Of a stretch of 6,750 nt of DNA, positions 1 to 3,984 are shown one piece after another. The number at the start of each line of letters is the position of its first letter. Position 1 is the first letter of the stretch. This DNA comes from Lachnospiraceae bacterium (GTDB taxonomy: Bacteria; Bacillota; Clostridia; Lachnospirales; Lachnospiraceae). The notes under the pieces are model-generated. The model was given only the letters and a program-made list of their open reading frames with translations, made no database searches and was not told where the DNA came from. The stretch covers positions 1-6,750 of the forward strand of contig JAFUXY010000449.1 in assembly GCA_017477005.1 (NCBI GenBank), given 5' to 3'. The translations under genes were made by a program, and so were the position numbers.

Positions 1-1
1 C

Positions 2-505
2 AACACCCAGGGGGCAGGGGATATGGGACAGCGCATTCGTACCAACGGGCAGACCCGTACCACCCTTTCGGCACAGCTCGTCTTCCAGCAGGTGAATGAA
101 TCGGATGCGTTTTGGTTCGAAGGGACGAACATTGCCAGAGGCATCAATTCGGCGGTAAGCATTGCCAAAACCGCTTTTGGAGACGGTTATACCGTGCAGC
201 CGCAGGTGGAGGCGCTGCTGTCCTTGATTCATTTCAAGACTGCCAAGCAGGTGATCTTTTTCTGGTCGCAGATGTTTTTTCACGGAGAACTGGTATCGGT
301 AAACGCCAACTACCAAATGTTCAACAAGTTGGGCTATCCGATCAAAGCGACCGTGGACATCACTTTGCAGGAGCCGGACGACGGGCTCGAGTACAAGTCC
401 GACAATCTGGCGTGGGATCAGGCCTTCGATCAGGCCTTTGGTGAAGCGGGTACAAACGGCATCACCAAAATGGCAAATGGCATTTCCGATGTGCTTTTTG
501 GGTAG
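2..505 (+). CDS. CIS tube-family (Afp7/Pvc7-like) adaptor protein, 5'-truncated
   Basis: This is the C-terminal 167 residues of a protein whose start lies left of the window. The frame is open from base 2, through an ATG at 23 that has no good Shine-Dalgarno sequence. That ATG falls inside a region that aligns with the middle of the next gene product, so it is internal. The last 80 or so residues carry the family signature: a hydrophobic-W-S strand (FFWSQMFFHGEL), the turn SVNANYQMF, a G-x-P-I-K-A step and a final strand VDITL. The next gene has the matching FDWGKMSYEGIL, SVNANYTLF and GQPTRAEVDFSI. The C-terminal tails also correspond (W-x-x-A-[FY]...VLFG against W-x-x-A-Y...VLGY). The conserved FNP-type N-terminal motif would lie upstream. 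In Afp and PVC this family links the inner tube to the spike hub. No LysM domain follows, unlike Afp7. Family assignment is fairly sure; exact role is inferred. Confidence 0.8.
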   Translation, partial: NTQGAGDMGQRIRTNGQTRTTLSAQLVFQQVNESDAFWFEGTNIARGINSAVSIAKTAFGDGYTVQPQVEALLSLIHFKTAKQVIFFWSQMFFHGELVSVNANYQMFNKLGYPIKATVDITLQEPDDGLEYKSDNLAWDQAFDQAFGEAGTNGITKMANGISDVLFG

Positions 506-529
506 GAGGTAGATGGGTAAGAGGTAGCG
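500..529 (+). repeat. 15-bp tandem duplication doubling the ribosome binding site
   Basis: Two adjacent 15-base units, GGGTAGGAGGTAGAT (500-514) and GGGTAAGAGGTAGCG (515-529), match at 12 of 15 positions. The first holds the stop codon of the upstream gene (TAG 503-505) and the strongest Shine-Dalgarno match, AGGAGGT (504-510). The second holds an in-frame second stop (TAA 518-520) and AAGAGG (519-524), which sits 6 bases before the ATG at 531 and is the likely working site. Between them lies a four-codon minicistron, ATG GGT AAG AGG TAG (513-527), in the same frame as the downstream gene. Confidence 0.7.
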
Positions 530-530
530 T

Positions 531-1412
531 ATGGATTTATTAGCGGGAATCACATCCGACATTACAGGAAAAATAGCCAAGGCGACAATCCGCATCAAGG
601 ACGACCGGGAGATGACAAGCTCCATGCTCAGGCGAAAGGAAGCCATCACAAACGCCAGCGGCAAGCTAGGCGCAATAGGGTCGGCGATGTCCGATATCAA
701 AAGCTCCGCAACCGAGCTGGGCAATCTGGCGGAAAAAAGCGGGCTGGTCGCCTCCTTTAGTCAGAAACTGGGGATGAGCAAGGAGGCTGTCTTCGGAAAA
801 AACAAAAAGTTCAACAAGGTGTTCGAGGTGCAGTTCAACCCGTCGACCTTTTCTATTTCCGCCTATGGCGGCGGCTACGAGACTATTACCGATGCGTCGA
901 GAAACGGCGGCGGCATCCGCTACGACAAGCTCGACACCTATATGCAGCTTTCGGTACGGCTGCTTTTCGACCGAACTGAGGAGGCAGGCGCCTTTCCGAT
1001 CTCGACACTTCGCGGCAACGATGCAACGACGATCGGAAATGTTATTGGGACGGGCAAGGCCATCAAGTCTATGGTCTCAGGACCGGCCGTGTCGGTGGAG
1101 ACGGTGGTAGAGGGCTTTATCGGCGCGGTGCGGGGGGCAAAGACCAAGCATGTGTGCTTTGATTGGGGCAAGATGTCCTATGAAGGCATCTTGAAAAGCG
1201 TGAACGCCAATTACACCTTGTTCGACGCCATCGGACAGCCTACGAGAGCAGAGGTGGATTTTTCCATTTATCTCTATGACGAGGACGTGAGGAAGATTGG
1301 CGAGGGATATGAGATGGGCTATTGGAAGGCAGCGTATCAGAATGTATTCAACAAAAATTCGACCTTCGGCACCCTTGGACAGACAGTGGCCAACAAGGTT
1401 TTGGGGTACTAA
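531..1412 (+). CDS. CIS tube-family (Afp7/Pvc7-like) adaptor protein with N-terminal helical extension
   Basis: This 293-residue protein appears complete. Residues 98-110 (FEVQFNPSTFSIS) are the classic opening of the contractile injection system tube-protein family, and residues 209-248 carry its closing signature: FDWGKMSYEGIL, SVNANYTLF, GQPTRAEVDFSIYL. Members such as Afp7/Pvc7 sit between inner tube and spike hub and are structural, not enzymatic. The first 97 residues are an addition rich in Ala, Lys, Ser and Gly that reads as mostly helical, with no signal peptide or membrane segment. There is no C-terminal LysM domain. It is a paralogue of the preceding truncated gene, 25 bases away. 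The ATG at 531 is chosen because AAGAGG lies 6 bases upstream; later ATGs (residues 28, 32, 53, 82) lack comparable support. The next gene follows after 15 bases. Confidence 0.85.
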   Translation: MDLLAGITSDITGKIAKATIRIKDDREMTSSMLRRKEAITNASGKLGAIGSAMSDIKSSATELGNLAEKSGLVASFSQKLGMSKEAVFGKNKKFNKVFEVQFNPSTFSISAYGGGYETITDASRNGGGIRYDKLDTYMQLSVRLLFDRTEEAGAFPISTLRGNDATTIGNVIGTGKAIKSMVSGPAVSVETVVEGFIGAVRGAKTKHVCFDWGKMSYEGILKSVNANYTLFDAIGQPTRAEVDFSIYLYDEDVRKIGEGYEMGYWKAAYQNVFNKNSTFGTLGQTVANKVLGY

Positions 1413-1430
1413 GGAAAGGGGGATTTTTTG
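1413..1430 (+). promoter_or_regulatory. Shine-Dalgarno and TTG start of the hub gene
   Basis: The run GGAAAGGGGG (1413-1422) begins straight after the upstream stop codon and ends 5 bases before TTG at 1428-1430. The next in-frame ATG is 38 codons further on, inside the conserved N-terminal strands of the hub, so TTG is the best-supported start. A weak start codon may lower hub synthesis relative to its neighbours; that is inference. Confidence 0.65.
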
Positions 1431-2609
1431 GCGGCTTTTTCCTACAGCTCGCTGCAGAGCGAATACGACAATTTCAATTATCCGGTGGCGGACGTGGAGG
1501 TAAACGGAGCCAGCATTGTCGGGGACAAGAACCGGGTCCGGATGGCAAACCTTGTAGTGGACCTGACCTGCGGCTTTGAGGCCTCTCAAGCGTCTTTTTC
1601 CCTCTACAATGCTTACGACCCTACCGGCACACAGTTTGTCTTCTCACGGGTGAAGAAATACTGCACCATCGGTTCTCTGGTGAAGGTCTATGCAGGCTAC
1701 GGAACTACCGTACGGGAGGTCTTTCGGGGGATCATCTGCCGGACGGATTTTTTCATAGAGGAAGACGACATCCCGTATGTGCAGGTAACGGCGATGGATG
1801 TGAAGGCGATCATGATGGCGAACCGCTATCACAAGCAGCTTTTGGCTTCTACTTATTCCGGCGCCGTCAAGGAGATCTTCGGACAGATGGTCTACCAGAA
1901 TCTGCAGGGCTTAGACAATCTGATCACGGACTTAAATGTATTTCCAACGCCGGACGCACCGCCGGTAGATATCCCGGATACAGGAGCCGCCAATCCGGTG
2001 GATACGCCAAATTCCATCGAAATGGTAGGCGAGAGCGATTATGAATTTGTGGTACGCGCTGCAAAGAAGTTCAATTATGAGTTCTTTGCCACGGGAGGAC
2101 AGGTGAATTTCCGCCCGGCCAAAAATGTCTCCGCCACGCTGATCGAGCTGAACAACGAGGTGCGTTTCAAGAGCTTGAATGTCTCCTACGACATTACCGG
2201 TATCGTCAACAAGGTCGAGGTGCGGGGCGTGGATGTGGGAAAAGGGAAGGCCGTTTCCTTTTCCAAGCGCAATAGGAACAAGCTCTCCCAGGGTATGCTG
2301 GCCAAAATGCTGGTGGCCGGTTCAGAATTTGTCTACACCGACCCCACGGTCTCGTCGGTGTTGGACGCAAAGAACCGGGTAGATTATTTGATGGAAAATA
2401 TATCCTATCGCTTCGGTTATCTCGAATTTGAAATCTACGGGATTCCGGAGATCGTTCCGGGGCGGTTTATCGCCTTAGACGATTTTGGCGATGCAGTGTC
2501 GAATGATTTCTATGTGACCAATGTACAGCACCGCTTCAACCGGGACGGCGAGTTTTTGACAAAGATCACTGGCAGGGCGCAGGGGATGCGCAACCTTTTG
2601 GGGTTGTGA
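1428..2609 (+). CDS. Baseplate hub protein, gp27/gpD (phage late control D)-like
   Basis: This 393-residue protein reads as the hub half of a VgrG-type spike: the trimer that sits at the tube end and holds the spike. Residues 19-125 form the first barrel-like domain, with an N-terminal strand (YPVADVEVNG) and the stretch SLVKVYAGYG...EVFRGII, which matches the usual 'G..v.v..Gy......vF.G.I' pattern. Residues 201-230 (GESDYEFVVRAAKKFNYEFF, then a strand ending NFRP) are the typical late-control-D motif for opening the second domain. Residues 344-386 (PGRFIALDDFG...FYVTNVQHRF...TKITGRAQ) match the usual C-terminal end of the family. No OB fold or needle follows; these are encoded by the next gene, 18 bases on. 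A Pro/Asp-rich linker (172-196) separates the domains. The start is TTG. Family call strong; direct homology to Afp8 rather than a phage gpD cannot be decided by eye. Confidence 0.85.
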   Translation: MAAFSYSSLQSEYDNFNYPVADVEVNGASIVGDKNRVRMANLVVDLTCGFEASQASFSLYNAYDPTGTQFVFSRVKKYCTIGSLVKVYAGYGTTVREVFRGIICRTDFFIEEDDIPYVQVTAMDVKAIMMANRYHKQLLASTYSGAVKEIFGQMVYQNLQGLDNLITDLNVFPTPDAPPVDIPDTGAANPVDTPNSIEMVGESDYEFVVRAAKKFNYEFFATGGQVNFRPAKNVSATLIELNNEVRFKSLNVSYDITGIVNKVEVRGVDVGKGKAVSFSKRNRNKLSQGMLAKMLVAGSEFVYTDPTVSSVLDAKNRVDYLMENISYRFGYLEFEIYGIPEIVPGRFIALDDFGDAVSNDFYVTNVQHRFNRDGEFLTKITGRAQGMRNLLGL

Positions 2610-2627
2610 GGAAAAGAGGATCATACT

Positions 2628-3440
2628 ATGGCGATTGTGGATATTTTTGAAGAGGTTTCGGAAAAAGCCATCACGAAGACCGAGACCGGAGAGAATCGGA
2701 TCTTTGGAGTGGTCGTCGGTGAAGTGGTGGACAATTATTCGCCCAACCTGCCCGGTCGTGTCTGTGTTTCAGTCCATGTGCGGGATTCGATGGCGAATGT
2801 ACTAAAATGGGCGAGGGTGGCGTCCCCCTATTCCGGAAGCGGCTGGGGCATGTATTTTCTGCCGGAGGTAGGCGACCAAGTCTTAGTCGTCTTTGAAGAG
2901 GGGATCATCGACAGGCCCTATGTCATCGGCTCTGTTCAAAAAGACTTGAATGCTTTTTTGCGAAAATCCAAGGATTGGAAGAACCAGCACAAGCGGATCG
3001 TGACGGCCAACGGCAATGCCCTTGAGTTTGAGGATGTGCCCACCGGAGAGGGGCTGCGGGATCGCCTGACGCTGCACACCTCAGAGGCGGCGCACACCCT
3101 TGTCATGGACAACGAGAAGAAGAAGATCATCTTGCAGGACAAGGACAAAAACGCGTCGGTGGAAATGTCCACCCTGACAGGAAAGATCGACATCAGAGCC
3201 GCCGAGAAGCTGTCTATCCGGGTCGGGGAGACCATCAGCATCGACTTGAACGGCACCAGCGGCAAGATTACGATCAACGCTACCGATGTTTCAGTGGAGT
3301 CTACGGCGAAACTGAATTTGAACGCTGGAGGAAAGACCAATGTTTCCGGCGCGGCCGTGAAGGTGGAATCCAACGGCACGCTGACCATGTCGGCGGCGAG
3401 CGTGTGTACCGTAGAGGGCAAGCCCATCCGCATCGGATAG
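2628..3440 (+). CDS. Spike protein, gp5/VgrG C-terminal-like (OB fold plus beta-helix needle)
   Basis: This 270-residue protein is the membrane-piercing spike half. Residues 26-103 are a phage baseplate V/gp5-type OB fold, with GVVVGEVVDN, LPGRVCVSV, WARVASPYSGSGWGMYFLPE, VGDQVLVVFEEG and PYVIGSV in the usual order. Residues 129-136 (GNALEFED) are the VgrG-type strand after the OB fold. From about residue 145 to 265 the chain alternates polar and hydrophobic residues in short strands (LTLHT, HTLVMD, KKIILQD, KIDIR, LSIRVG, KITINA, KLNLNA, VKVES, LTMSA), as expected of a trimeric triplex beta-helix needle. There is no lysozyme domain and no fused PAAR or effector domain; the protein ends at GKPIRIG. 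The ATG at 2628 has AGAGGA (2615-2620) 7 bases upstream. With the preceding hub gene it makes a complete VgrG-like assembly in two chains, as in T4 gp27 plus gp5. Confidence 0.88.
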   Translation: MAIVDIFEEVSEKAITKTETGENRIFGVVVGEVVDNYSPNLPGRVCVSVHVRDSMANVLKWARVASPYSGSGWGMYFLPEVGDQVLVVFEEGIIDRPYVIGSVQKDLNAFLRKSKDWKNQHKRIVTANGNALEFEDVPTGEGLRDRLTLHTSEAAHTLVMDNEKKKIILQDKDKNASVEMSTLTGKIDIRAAEKLSIRVGETISIDLNGTSGKITINATDVSVESTAKLNLNAGGKTNVSGAAVKVESNGTLTMSAASVCTVEGKPIRIG

Positions 3441-3458
3441 CAAAGGAAGCGCTTTCAT

Positions 3459-3474
3459 TTGGGTGTTTCCCCAA
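3459..3474 (+). promoter_or_regulatory. Small hairpin next to the gp25-like gene's ribosome binding site
   Basis: In the 46-base gap after the spike gene, TTGGG (3459-3463) can pair with CCCAA (3470-3474) around a 6-base loop. The Shine-Dalgarno AGGAG (3476-3480) begins two bases later, and the ATG at 3487 is 6 bases beyond it. A further perfect 8-base palindrome, AAGCGCTT, lies just upstream. There is no T-run, so this does not look like an intrinsic terminator. A role in tuning translation is possible but unproven. Confidence 0.25.
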
Positions 3475-3486
3475 TAGGAGAAGAGT

Positions 3487-3951
3487 ATGGATTTATCGTT
3501 TTTGGGCAAGGGCATGAAGTTTCCGCCGCAGATCAATGAAGCCACCGGACGCTTTGTCGTCTCTTCGGGAGTGGAGAGCATCCGGGAATCGCTGTATCTG
3601 ATTCTAATGACGCAGGTTTCGGAGCGGGTCATGCGGCCGGATTTCGGATCGAACCTCATGTCTTACACGTTTATCGACATCAACCAATCGAACGTCTCGC
3701 TGATCGTCCGCACGATTCAGGAGCAGATTCTTTCCCAGGAGCCCCGGGTGACAGACATCACGGTGGATGTGGACGCTGTCAGCCGTCCGGGAACGGTGCT
3801 CTTTGATATCGGCTACACGATCATAGGCACGAACGTCCGGGACAATTTTGTCTTTCCGTTCTATCTGAATAATAATGAAGAAGAGGCGGAAATGGAGGAG
3901 GCAGAGGCCGAGGAATTTGAACCGGAAGTGGTGGAAGAGATCGAAGGATAA
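3487..3951 (+). CDS. gp25-like baseplate wedge protein with acidic C-terminal tail
   Basis: This 154-residue protein carries the hallmarks of the gp25/Afp9/TssE-like family: an early GRFVVSSGVESIRESL segment (21-36), then ILMTQVSERVMRPDFGSNL (39-57), and the conserved E-P-R motif at residues 85-87 within LSQEPRVTDITV. The EPR helix-turn in this family binds the wedge and sheath initiator interface, so the protein helps nucleate the sheath on the baseplate. The core ends near residue 127 (FVFPFYL), about where I recall the family normally ending. Residues 131-153 are an added acidic tail, with 14 Glu among the last 24 residues and no basic residue. AGGAG lies 6 bases before the ATG. The position between spike and J-like protein matches Afp9, but the PAAR gene that follows afp9 in Afp is absent: the next gene begins after 33 bases. 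Confidence 0.9.
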   Translation: MDLSFLGKGMKFPPQINEATGRFVVSSGVESIRESLYLILMTQVSERVMRPDFGSNLMSYTFIDINQSNVSLIVRTIQEQILSQEPRVTDITVDVDAVSRPGTVLFDIGYTIIGTNVRDNFVFPFYLNNNEEEAEMEEAEAEEFEPEVVEEIEG

Positions 3952-3984
3952 AGAACCCGGACAGAGGAAAAGGAAGGGCAGACT

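Noticed and set aside
23..505. ATG at 23 as the true start of the first gene
   Set aside because: The frame stays open to the left edge, there is no Shine-Dalgarno sequence, and the ATG falls inside the family core when aligned with the neighbouring paralogue.
1077..1589. Minus-strand reading frame spanning the adaptor-hub junction
   Set aside because: It covers the junction of two real genes and shows no family features; a shadow of plus-strand codon use.
3441..3486. Intrinsic terminator after the spike gene
   Set aside because: The stem is only 5 bp and no T-run follows; the downstream gene continues the same operon.
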